A DNA stretch of 10,894 bases from Methylocapsa sp. (GTDB taxonomy: Bacteria > Pseudomonadota > Alphaproteobacteria > Rhizobiales > Beijerinckiaceae): NCBI GenBank assembly GCA_003162995.1, contig PLUZ01000308.1:5544-16437 (forward strand), written 5' to 3'. Each line of letters begins with the position of its first letter. Position 1 is the first letter of the stretch. The notes beneath the pieces are model-generated. The model saw only the letters and a program-made list of their open reading frames with translations, searched no databases and was not told where the DNA came from. Positions 1 through 8,845 of the stretch are shown here, one piece after another. Position numbers and translations under genes: made by a program.

Positions 1-873
1 CTCGAACATCACGCCAATATCGTGCCGTGGCAAATGCTCTGCGCCGATGTGGGCGCGGTCTTGCGGGTTGCTCCGGTCGATAACAGCGGCCAGGTGATTT
101 TGGAGGAATATACGAAGCTGCTGTCGCCGAAAACGCGGCTCGTATCGCTGCCTCAGGTCTCGAATGCACTCGGGACAGTGACGCCGGCACAGGAAATGGT
201 CGCGATCGCGCATCGCCATGGCGCCTGCGTGCTCGTCGATGGCGCCCAGGCCGTGTCGCATATGCCGGTCAATGTCCAGGCGCTCGATTGCGACTTCTAC
301 GTCTTTTCCGGCCACAAGGTTTTCGGCCCAACCGGCATCGGCGTTCTCTATGGCAAGCCCGAGGTGCTCGCCGCCATGCCGCCTTGGCAGGGCGGCGGCA
401 ATATGATCGCCGACGTTACCTTCGAGAAAACTGTCTATCAGGCGCCGCCACTGCGCTTCGAGGCAGGCACCGGCAATATCGCGGACGCGGTCGGGCTTGG
501 CGCCGCGATCGACTATCTCAACCGGATCGGCATGGCAAATATCGCAGCCTATGAGCATGGGCTGCTCGGCTATGCGACGCAGGGGCTTCTCGGCGTGCCT
601 GGCCTCACCATCATCGGGACGGCGAAGGAAAAAGCGGGCGTGATCTCCTTCGTGCTCGATGGCTGCCGCAGCGAGGATGTCGGCGCCGCGCTCGACCGGG
701 AGGGTATCGCGGTCCGCGCTGGGCATCACTGCGCGCAGCCGATCCTGCGCAGGTTCGGGCTCGAGACTACCGTGCGCCCTTCCCTCGCCCTCTACAACAC
801 AAACGAGGATATCGACGCGCTCGTTGCCGCTCTGCACCGCATCCAGACACAGAAGAGCTATCGCGCGCGGTGA
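1..873 (+). CDS. sufS: SufS-type cysteine desulfurase, C-terminal part (5' end outside window)
   Basis: PLP-dependent enzyme that removes sulfur from L-cysteine, giving alanine and an enzyme persulfide for the cytosolic SUF Fe-S assembly system. The frame is open from base 1 and opens with LEHHANIVPWQ, the SufS motif with the histidine that stacks on PLP; roughly 115 N-terminal residues are missing. Visible landmarks, counted from base 1: the DGAQAVSH segment (Asp near residue 80 binds the pyridine nitrogen), SGHK with the Schiff-base lysine at codon 106 (bases 316-318), and RAGHHCAQP with the catalytic cysteine at codon 244 (bases 730-732). The motif set fits group II (SufS) better than IscS or NifS. 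A GTG at base 22 is internal, not a start. The next gene on the same strand makes O-acetylserine, the cysteine precursor, but 468 bp separate them. The rest of a suf operon, if present, lies to the left of the window. Confidence 0.95.
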   Translation, partial: LEHHANIVPWQMLCADVGAVLRVAPVDNSGQVILEEYTKLLSPKTRLVSLPQVSNALGTVTPAQEMVAIAHRHGACVLVDGAQAVSHMPVNVQALDCDFYVFSGHKVFGPTGIGVLYGKPEVLAAMPPWQGGGNMIADVTFEKTVYQAPPLRFEAGTGNIADAVGLGAAIDYLNRIGMANIAAYEHGLLGYATQGLLGVPGLTIIGTAKEKAGVISFVLDGCRSEDVGAALDREGIAVRAGHHCAQPILRRFGLETTVRPSLALYNTNEDIDALVAALHRIQTQKSYRAR

Positions 874-885
874 TTTTAGCCGCCG

Positions 886-908
886 ATGGCTGCCAGGCGA
901 GGCGCCAT
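886..908 (+). terminator. Terminator-like hairpin after sufS
   Basis: Thirteen bases after the sufS stop, ATGGC-T-GCC can pair with GGC-GCCAT around a six-base loop, giving an 8-bp stem with a one-base bulge. Only a short TTT follows some bases later, so it is not a classical intrinsic terminator. It could end the sufS transcript or protect its 3' end. Confidence 0.3.
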
Positions 909-1125
909 AGGCTTTCGCGGAAAGTCCCGAGCACAATCCCAGCACGCTATCCGTGCACGGAGCGGGCGCAACATTTCCGTACGCGTGTTCCAAACTGCTC
1001 GAATTGAACAACACCGTTCCGCTTCGTCTTTGAGACTAAAAAACTCAACATGATGCAATGATACAAGATAAACATTCTTTCACATAATGTAAAAATAGAA
1101 AAACATTCTCTTGATTTAATGCTAC

Positions 1126-1154
1126 ATGATTTCGGCTCAAAGCTGCTCTATAAT
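1126..1154 (+). promoter_or_regulatory. Possible cysE promoter (-10 TATAAT)
   Basis: A perfect -10 hexamer TATAAT lies at 1149-1154 in the AT-rich gap. At the usual 16-17 bp spacing the -35 would fall at about 1126-1132 (ATGATT or TGATTT), a poor match to TTGACA, so an activator might be needed. The start would be roughly 180 bp before cysE. The call rests on the -10 alone. Confidence 0.35.
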
Positions 1155-1341
1155 GACTAGATACACAGCGCGAGCAAGATCAATTATAAGTCGAAACCGG
1201 CATTGGCAACGAACCGGCCGACAGGCTGCACGTTAAAGCTATAGCCAAAACAATGACAAAGCCGATGCACTGGAATGGTCCCTCACTCCATAATTCCTCC
1301 GGTCCCTTCCGTCAGGCCATTTGCGTGGAGTAGATCGCGAC

Positions 1342-2298
1342 ATGGACGATCGAGTCAAAGAATATGAGGATGGCACCCGCGCCGAGTCACAGTGGGATCT
1401 GCATCGCATTGTTTCGGAGCTGCGGACTCTGCGCGGCGAGTGGCGGCAAAACACAAAACCCGATGGCGTGACCTACGAGCTGCCATCGCAAGAAGCGCTG
1501 TCCGATGTTCTAGAGGGATTGTCCGCGGCGCTTTTTCCAAGGCATTTTGGTCCCCCGTCACTTACCGAGGAGGAAGTCGATTCTTTCATCGGACGTACGC
1601 TCGACGGAGCACTGCAATCCCTCCTTGAACAAGTGCGCCGGGAACTGAAGCTTGCATCCGGTTTGCCGGACAACGGCAGCGCGCAGCGAGAGGAGCAGGC
1701 AAGCAAGATCACGCGCGCATTCGCTGCAAATCTGCCAAAGGTACGGTCTCTTCTCGAAAGTGATATTCTGGCTGCCTTTCAGGGAGACCCGGCGGCGCTG
1801 AGCATCGATGAAGTGCTCTTCTGCTATCCTGGCGTTGTCGCGGTCACACGTCATAGGCTCGCGCATGAGCTCTATGAATTAGGCGCGCCTCTGCTCGCCC
1901 GCATTATTGCAGAGATTGCCCATTCCGACACGGGGATCGACATTCATCCAGGCGCCAAGATCGGCGGCAGCTTTTTTATCGACCACGGCACCGGTGTCGT
2001 CATCGGCGAGACCGCGGTCATCGGCCGGAATGTGCGGCTATATCAGGGCGTGACGCTGGGGGCCAAGCGGTTCGCCGTGGATGACAATGGCGCCTTGCTC
2101 AAGGGAGGGGCCCGGCACCCCATTATCGAGGATGATGTTGTGATCTACGCCGGCGCAACCATCCTTGGCCGGATCACCATTGGCCGAGGTTCTACGATCG
2201 GCGGCAATGTCTGGCTCACCCGCAGCGCGCCACCAAAGAGCAACATCACACAAGCGCAGGCGCGCAGCGACATCTTCATCGACGGCGGCGGAATCTGA
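1342..2298 (+). CDS. cysE: Serine O-acetyltransferase, EpsC/SrpH type
   Basis: Transfers acetyl from acetyl-CoA to L-serine, giving O-acetylserine, the substrate of cysteine synthase. At 318 residues it is longer than E. coli CysE (273); the long helical N-terminal part is typical of the EpsC/SrpH branch. From about residue 155, segments such as FCYPG and RHRLAHELYELG lead into the left-handed beta-helix. There DIHPGAKIGG, DHGTGVVIGETAVIG, YQGVTLGA and IYAGATILG form hexapeptide repeats. The catalytic histidine is in DHGTG (about residue 215) and a second conserved histidine is in RHPII (about 259). The ATG at 1342 is preferred, with GGAG about 11 bases upstream; an in-frame TTG at 1321 has no Shine-Dalgarno. 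The function is well supported, and cysE is used as the generic symbol. Its position after a cysteine desulfurase suggests local cysteine supply for Fe-S assembly, which is inference. Confidence 0.93.
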   Translation: MDDRVKEYEDGTRAESQWDLHRIVSELRTLRGEWRQNTKPDGVTYELPSQEALSDVLEGLSAALFPRHFGPPSLTEEEVDSFIGRTLDGALQSLLEQVRRELKLASGLPDNGSAQREEQASKITRAFAANLPKVRSLLESDILAAFQGDPAALSIDEVLFCYPGVVAVTRHRLAHELYELGAPLLARIIAEIAHSDTGIDIHPGAKIGGSFFIDHGTGVVIGETAVIGRNVRLYQGVTLGAKRFAVDDNGALLKGGARHPIIEDDVVIYAGATILGRITIGRGSTIGGNVWLTRSAPPKSNITQAQARSDIFIDGGGI

Positions 2299-2308
2299 CC
2301 GGGACCTA

Positions 2309-2359
2309 TGGTCGAAAGACCAGCGCGCGCGGCGCCGGAGGCGGTTAAGAATGCGCGCT
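2309..2359. terminator. Hairpins in the convergent cysE/greA gap
   Basis: The 83-bp gap between convergent cysE and greA holds two inverted repeats. TGGTC/GACCA closes a GAAA tetraloop at 2309-2322, 10 bases after the cysE stop. AGCGCGC (2322-2328) matches GCGCGCT (2353-2359). Neither is followed by a T tract on either strand, so intrinsic termination is only a guess. Confidence 0.3.
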
Positions 2360-2381
2360 CGGGTGAATTCAGATGGGATTG

Positions 2382-2855
2382 CTACTGAAAAGCGACATTC
2401 ACGATTTCATAGCTCTTGCCGCCACCTGGCGTATTCACCTCGACCGAATCACCGGTTTTCTTGCCAATCAAGGCGCGCGCCGTCGGTGAGGTAATCGACA
2501 CACGTCCGGCCTTCACATCGGCCTCGCTCTCGCCGACGATCTGGTAAATCTTTTTTTCGTCCGTGTCCTCGTCGACGAGCGTTACCGTCGCGCCGAATTT
2601 GATCGTGCTTCCAGAGAGTTTCGAGACGTCGATAACCTCGGCACGCGACAATTTGTCCTCGAGTTCGGCTATGCGCCCTTCGTTCAAGGACTGCGCCTCC
2701 TTGGCGGCGTGATACTCCGCATTTTCGGACAAATCGCCGTGCGTACGCGCTTCCGCGATCGCTTGGATAATGCGCGGACGTTCGATTTGCTGGCGCCGCT
2801 TCAACTCCTCTTCGAGGGCGGAATATCCACCCGCCGTCATGGGGAACTTGTCCAT
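2382..2855 (-). CDS. greA: Transcription elongation factor GreA
   Basis: Binds the secondary channel of RNA polymerase and stimulates cleavage of backtracked transcripts, rescuing stalled elongation complexes. The 157-residue product has the usual length. Residues 1 to about 75 form the coiled-coil finger, with [17 protein letters not shown] at its tip; with this start the two acidic tip residues fall at Asp41 and Glu44, exactly as in E. coli GreA. The C-terminal half ([50 protein letters not shown]) is the FKBP-like domain that contacts polymerase. An ATG two codons upstream (2861) is also in frame, but the purine-rich AAAGAGA abuts it and lies at a better distance from the 2855 ATG. It lies downstream of carB on the same strand, a neighbourhood common in Rhizobiales, but 519 bp apart, so it probably has its own promoter. 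Confidence 0.96.
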   Translation of the reverse strand: MDKFPMTAGGYSALEEELKRRQQIERPRIIQAIAEARTHGDLSENAEYHAAKEAQSLNEGRIAELEDKLSRAEVIDVSKLSGSTIKFGATVTLVDEDTDEKKIYQIVGESEADVKAGRVSITSPTARALIGKKTGDSVEVNTPGGGKSYEIVNVAFQ

Positions 2856-2951
2856 GCTCATTCTCTTTCGCGTCTCTCTACTGCTCTCTTTTGCGGTCAG
2901 GGCATAATCCGATGAATTTCGATCGGCCAGTGCTCCAAGCGCTTCGATTTT

Positions 2952-2988
2952 GCATGATCACGGATCAAAACCAATTCCAATGTCATGC
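2952..2988. repeat. Palindromic unit 1
   Basis: GCATGA (2952-2957) and TCATGC (2983-2988) are perfect inverted arms around a 25-base core containing GGATCAAAACCAATTCC. The right arm continues as ATGCTC, a hexamer shared with units 2 and 3. I recall similar sequence as recurrent between genes in Rhizobiales; this was not searched. Confidence 0.45.
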
Positions 2989-3050
2989 TCTAGCTTTACC
3001 GGTTCCCGAACTGGCGCAACGTACGGCCGCGCCCTAGTATTTGTTTTATC

Positions 3051-3094
3051 GCATTTTCTTGCCCCGAACCGGTGTCCACTTCGCTTGACAATGC
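3051..3094. repeat. Palindromic unit 2, resembling a recurrent Rhizobiales intergenic repeat
   Basis: GCATT (3051-3055) and AATGC (3090-3094) flank a core with GAACCGGTGTCCACTTCGCT, whose ACCGGT lies nearly at the centre of symmetry. I recall this core, with GCATTTTCTT on its left, as a very common intergenic sequence in Bradyrhizobium, Mesorhizobium and Beijerinckiaceae. That is recollection, not a search result. Confidence 0.55.
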
Positions 3095-3275
3095 TCTCGT
3101 ATACTTTCCATCGCAATGCATTCACGGTGGTGCCCGCCAATGCCGCGGGTCCCGCCAAAGGCCAATCCTGTCGAAGCCAGAGTGTAACAGACACCTTCGC
3201 GGAACCGGCCGCAACTGGCGCTGTTTTGCTGGGGCACTGCCGATCCGCGATTTTACCGCGGTACAGCCGCGCTTT

Positions 3276-3312
3276 AGACCATGCTCGCTTCAAGTTCGAT
3301 CGGTCATGGTCT
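3276..3312. repeat. Palindromic unit 3 (8-bp perfect arms)
   Basis: AGACCATG (3276-3283) and CATGGTCT (3305-3312) are perfect inverted repeats with a 21-base spacer. The left arm runs into ATGCTCGCTTC, sharing ATGCTC with units 1 and 2. It could be a protein-binding palindrome or a repeat copy. Confidence 0.45.
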
Positions 3313-3333
3313 CATTCACTTTGATTTTCGCAC

Positions 3334-3369
3334 GATCTTATCCAAAATGTCTGCAACTTTTTTTAGATC
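3334..3369. repeat. Palindromic unit 4
   Basis: GATCT (3334-3338) and AGATC (3365-3369) are inverted around a 26-base core containing a run of seven Ts. The left half, CACGATCTTATCC, resembles another sequence I recall from Rhizobiales intergenic regions, here degenerate. It ends 5 bp from the carB stop codon, so it would lie in the 3' untranslated part of carB mRNA. Confidence 0.35.
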
Positions 3370-3374
3370 AGTTT

Positions 3375-6698
<3,324 letters not shown>

Positions 6699-6703
6699 TT
6701 GGT

Positions 6704-6816
6704 CTCGTCTAAGCGCGTAAGCGCGCAAAAAAGGCCGCGTCAGGGAGGACCGCGGCGCGTCCTATTAGCAGAAACCGGACTTTTGCTGTTCCGGCCAAAA
6801 TGGCTTCGTAGACGAG
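6704..6816 (-). promoter_or_regulatory. carB leader: distal complement of the ribosome-binding site
   Basis: Read on the - strand, CTCGTCTA (6816 to 6809) is perfectly complementary to TAGACGAG (6711 to 6704), which contains the GAG of the carB Shine-Dalgarno and ends 5 bases before the ATG. The distal copy can sit in the loop of a GGCCA/TGGCC stem (6825-6821 with 6797-6793). Between them lie the terminator-like hairpin and a second hairpin, GCGCG-CTTA-CGCGC (6726 to 6713). Pairing would hide the ribosome-binding site. The sequence match is direct; regulation is inference. Confidence 0.35.
6727..6756 (-). terminator. Intrinsic terminator or attenuator just upstream of carB
   Basis: On the - strand GCCGCG pairs with CGCGGC around an 11-base loop and is followed by C and six Ts (6732 to 6727), 28 bases before the carB ATG. 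It has the form of a Rho-independent terminator. Either it ends the transcript of the small gene at 6924-7157, with carB starting from a promoter in the remaining bases, or it is an attenuator in the carB leader. The very short distance to carB favours the second, unless carB has an almost leaderless promoter. Confidence 0.55.
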
Positions 6817-6923
6817 TTTATGGCCGCTGTGAACCCGGACGTCGCGGGGACAACCGCTCGGAGGCAAAGCCTTGCTTTTCACCCGGCCTCTCATAGCCGC
6901 GCCAAATGCAGGCGGGCCGAACG

Positions 6924-7157
6924 TTACTTTCGCCGGATTTTCACATCGAGGTTAGGCTGGACCTCCAACTGAATGCGCACATCGAGCAATGCGCCGCTCA
7001 GAGTGTCGAACACATGCGCATCGTCGGTCACGCCTAAGAAAGTCACATGCACGACACCATCGACGGTCGTAACCTCGCTCAGCTTTCCGCTCCCCTCCAG
7101 AATCCGCTTCTTGATTGCATCGGCAAGAGCGCGTTCAACTTCGACAGCATCCGCCAC
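6924..7157 (-). CDS. Small protein of unknown function (77 aa)
   Basis: I do not recognise this protein. A GTG at 7157 is the start because a perfect AAGGAGG lies 5 bases upstream; an in-frame TTG at 7217 would run through the promoter-like repeat and lacks a Shine-Dalgarno. The sequence starts ADAVEVERALADAIKKRI, a probable amphipathic helix, and is followed by apparent beta strands (VTTVDGVVHVTFLG, LLDVRIQLEV, NLDVKIRRK). It has no signal peptide, membrane segment or cysteine, so it is probably a small soluble cytosolic alpha/beta protein with a basic C-terminus. It lies upstream of carB on the same strand, 225 bp away with a terminator-like hairpin between, and is divergent from pssA. The ribosome-binding site and promoter-like hexamers make it a likely real gene; no function is proposed. 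Confidence 0.7.
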   Translation of the reverse strand: MADAVEVERALADAIKKRILEGSGKLSEVTTVDGVVHVTFLGVTDDAHVFDTLSGALLDVRIQLEVQPNLDVKIRRK

Positions 7158-7162
7158 AAGCG

Positions 7163-7169
7163 CCTCCTT
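7163..7169 (-). promoter_or_regulatory. Perfect Shine-Dalgarno for the 77-aa gene
   Basis: CCTCCTT on the + strand reads AAGGAGG on the - strand, 5 bases before the GTG at 7157. It is the strongest ribosome-binding site in the window and decides the start of the small gene. Confidence 0.75.
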
Positions 7170-7180
7170 TTTAAGCCTAA

Positions 7181-7197
7181 GGTATATACGGTATATA
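7181..7197. repeat. Tandem GGTATATA repeat
   Basis: GGTATATA occurs at 7181-7188 and 7190-7197, one base apart, and includes the palindrome GTATATAC (7182-7189). It overlaps the presumed -10 and start site of the small gene, so it could be a duplicated -10 or a small operator. Confidence 0.55.
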
Positions 7198-7217
7198 TGA
7201 GCAAGCTGCTCCGGCAA
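7190..7217 (-). promoter_or_regulatory. Candidate promoter of the 77-aa gene
   Basis: On the - strand TTGCCG (7217-7212) is followed after 16 bases by TATACC (7195-7190), giving plausible -35 and -10 elements. Transcription would begin near 7183, leaving a leader of about 25 bases that includes the Shine-Dalgarno. Confidence 0.4.
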
Positions 7218-7423
7218 GCGCGTGGTTGGAGCAGTGGGACATCAAGCGCATGGCTTTGGCCCGGACAGTGTTAAGATTATGGCCCTACAAGATAATCGCG
7301 CCTGGCGCCATGAGAAATCGCGTGCTTATTGAATAATCTCGGCCTTGGCAAAACAACAGGCGCACCTCTCTTCGGCCGCAATCAAATCTTGTGGCGGAGA
7401 CCCTGTCTCGTTATGTTGCCAAA

Positions 7424-8404
7424 ATGAGCATGTATTCCGAAGATGGTTCGCCCGGATCTCGCCAAGACTATAGTGCCAAAGACACTGGAGTTAAAGAGTC
7501 GGGCGCCAAAGACACTGGCTTCCAAGCGTACGACGCGAAGGTACGGCGGCTGCATGGCGATCGCGGCGGCTTCGACGACTTCCACAGGCCACGGCGCCGG
7601 CGGGGAATTCGTGCGGTGCCGCTGCGCATCATCGTACCCAATCTCATCACTTTGCTGGCGCTATGCATGGGCCTCACCGCGATCCGTTTCGCGATCGAAG
7701 GGCAGTTCGAGATCGCTGTTGTCGCGGTCATTGTCGCTGCCATTCTGGATGGATTGGATGGACGGATCGCGCGGGTGCTGCGCGGCACCACACGGTTTGG
7801 CGCGGAACTCGACTCGCTTGCCGATTTCGTCGATTTCGGGGTTGCGCCGGCGCTCATCCTCTATTTTTGGGGCCTGCACGAGATGAAAAGTTTCGGCTGG
7901 TTCGCGGCGCTTGTTTTCGCGATCGCCGCGGCGCTGCGCCTAGCCCGTTTCAATGTCATGATCGACGACCCGAACCGGCCATCTTGGCAGGCGCATTTCT
8001 TCACCGGCATGCCAGCACCGGCGGGCGCCATAGTCGGGCTCTTGCCGCTCTATCTCAATCTCTCGATTCTCGCGGTTCCCAATGTGCGGGCGTCGGTCCC
8101 TTTCGAAATCGCCTATGTGTTGATCGTGGCGCTCTTGATGGCGAGCCGCATCCCGCATTTTTCGGGCAAAAGGATCGGCCGGGTGCCCCGCGAATATGTG
8201 ATCGTCGTCCTTTTCGGGTTCGTCACTTGCATTCTTCTGCTTGCGATCTTTCCGATGGAGATGTTAATCGCTTTGTCCTTCATCTATCTGGCGACCATCC
8301 CCTTCGCCATCCGCCGCTTCAACGCCTATGCGGCGGAGGACGCCGCGAGGCAGGCGGGCGTGGCCGCAACCCAAGCGCCGCCCATTTCGCAAGCGCGAAC
8401 ATGA
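7424..8404 (+). CDS. pssA: CDP-diacylglycerol-serine O-phosphatidyltransferase (phosphatidylserine synthase)
   Basis: Integral membrane enzyme that makes phosphatidylserine from CDP-diacylglycerol and serine, the first step towards phosphatidylethanolamine. It carries the CDP-alcohol phosphotransferase signature: DGLDGRIAR followed by FGAELDSLAD, giving D-x2-DG-x2-AR-x8-G-x3-D-x3-D. Hydrophobic segments follow at VPNLITLLALCMG, the IAVVAVIVAAIL stretch, ALVFAIAAAL, AIVGLLPLYL, AYVLIVALLM, VIVVLFGFVTCILLLAIF and MLIALSFIYLAT. The soluble N-terminal tail (about 60 residues) is basic near the membrane and has a decapeptide repeat. The start is uncertain: ATG at 7424 or 7430, or GTG at 7391, none with a clear Shine-Dalgarno; 7424 gives 326 residues. 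The partner gene psd, often adjacent in Rhizobia, is not here. infA follows 195 bp downstream. Confidence 0.9.
   Translation: MSMYSEDGSPGSRQDYSAKDTGVKESGAKDTGFQAYDAKVRRLHGDRGGFDDFHRPRRRRGIRAVPLRIIVPNLITLLALCMGLTAIRFAIEGQFEIAVVAVIVAAILDGLDGRIARVLRGTTRFGAELDSLADFVDFGVAPALILYFWGLHEMKSFGWFAALVFAIAAALRLARFNVMIDDPNRPSWQAHFFTGMPAPAGAIVGLLPLYLNLSILAVPNVRASVPFEIAYVLIVALLMASRIPHFSGKRIGRVPREYVIVVLFGFVTCILLLAIFPMEMLIALSFIYLATIPFAIRRFNAYAAEDAARQAGVAATQAPPISQART
7475..7518 (+). repeat. Two-copy 30-bp repeat in the pssA N-terminal tail
   Basis: GCCAAAGACACTGG occurs exactly at 7475-7488 and 7505-7518. The 30-base period keeps frame and yields the protein repeat AKDTGVKESG / AKDTGFQAYD. It lies before the catalytic domain and probably arose by local duplication. 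Confidence 0.7.
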
Positions 8405-8599
8405 CAGGCCGCATTCAACCGGCGCTGTGGTTGCCTCCGCGAACGCCCTGCCCTGATGATGAATGCACAAGCATCAAGGCAAGCCGGAGCTGAAAGGCGG
8501 CCCGGACAGTTCACAAAGCCGCGTTTCTCGATTAGGGTCCGCGCCGCAAGCCTGGCCAGGCCGCCGCGGAGCGACGGCGGTCTAAATATAAGGAAACAA

Positions 8600-8818
8600 A
8601 TGTCGAAGGAAGAATTGCTCGAATTTCCAGGAACGGTCATCGAATTGCTCCCCAACGCGACCTTTCGCGTCAAACTCGAAAACGACCACGAGATCATCGC
8701 TCACACGGCGGGAAAAATGCGCAAGAATCGTATTCGTGTTCTTACCGGCGATAAGGTTCTTGTGGAAATGACCCCCTACGACCTGACCAAGGGCCGCATT
8801 ACCTACCGGTTCAAATGA
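8600..8818 (+). CDS. infA: Translation initiation factor IF-1
   Basis: Small cytosolic OB-fold protein that binds the 30S A site and cooperates with IF-2 and IF-3 during initiation. The 72-residue product has the standard length and sequence ([25 protein letters not shown] at the end), with the S1-like strands [20 protein letters not shown] and [12 protein letters not shown]. The ATG at 8600 follows AAGGA by 5 bases, a good ribosome-binding site; longer in-frame starts upstream lack support. The 195-bp gap to pssA is likely to hold its own promoter, although no clear hexamers were found. maf starts 27 bp downstream, so infA, maf and yacG probably form one operon, as in many alphaproteobacteria. 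Confidence 0.98.
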   Translation: MSKEELLEFPGTVIELLPNATFRVKLENDHEIIAHTAGKMRKNRIRVLTGDKVLVEMTPYDLTKGRITYRFK

Positions 8819-8845
8819 GACAGAGTTCAGCGACGGAGAGCCGCT

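Larger units (their letters stand above)
874..1341. other. AT-rich intergenic region between sufS and cysE
   Basis: No convincing gene lies in these 468 bp. The stretch from about 1030 to 1160 is far richer in A+T than the coding sequence on either side, as expected of a promoter region. It holds a 9-bp direct repeat AAACATTCT at 1070-1078 and 1101-1109, with the small palindrome ACATAATGT (1082-1090) between the copies. A TATAAT hexamer lies at 1149-1154. A small hairpin GCACG/CGTGC lies at 942-956. No sigma-54 -24/-12 pair was seen. Confidence 0.6.
2856..3374. other. Long carB-greA intergenic region with palindromic units
   Basis: These 519 bp lie between two co-directional genes and hold no credible protein gene. 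Open frames on both strands have unnatural composition and overlap the repeats. Four imperfect palindromes (2952-2988, 3051-3094, 3276-3312, 3334-3369) occupy much of it, and a small hairpin CCGAT/ATCGG lies at 2909-2926. The greA promoter must lie on the - strand of this region or further upstream; I could not fix its hexamers. No T-rich intrinsic terminator was seen after the carB stop. Confidence 0.6.

Noticed and set aside
876..1058. 60-codon - strand frame after sufS
   Set aside because: No recognisable motif and composition unlike the neighbouring genes; it also covers the terminator-like hairpin.
1088..1105. NifA-like TGT...ACA site upstream of cysE
   Set aside because: The spacer is 12 bases rather than the required 10, and no -24/-12 sigma-54 promoter accompanies it.
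2958..3293. 111-codon - strand frame in the carB-greA gap
   Set aside because: It overlaps three palindromic units, has no Shine-Dalgarno and an unnatural composition. It reads like translated intergenic repeat; the overlapping + strand frame 2950-3324 is equally unconvincing.
6699..6923. tRNA or known riboswitch in the carB leader
   Set aside because: No tRNA arms fit, and I could not match it to a riboswitch class I know. Only local hairpins and the complementary segments are supported.
7663..8493. 276-codon frame overlapping pssA in another frame
   Set aside because: Arginine- and histidine-rich shadow of pssA, which has clear catalytic motifs in its own frame.
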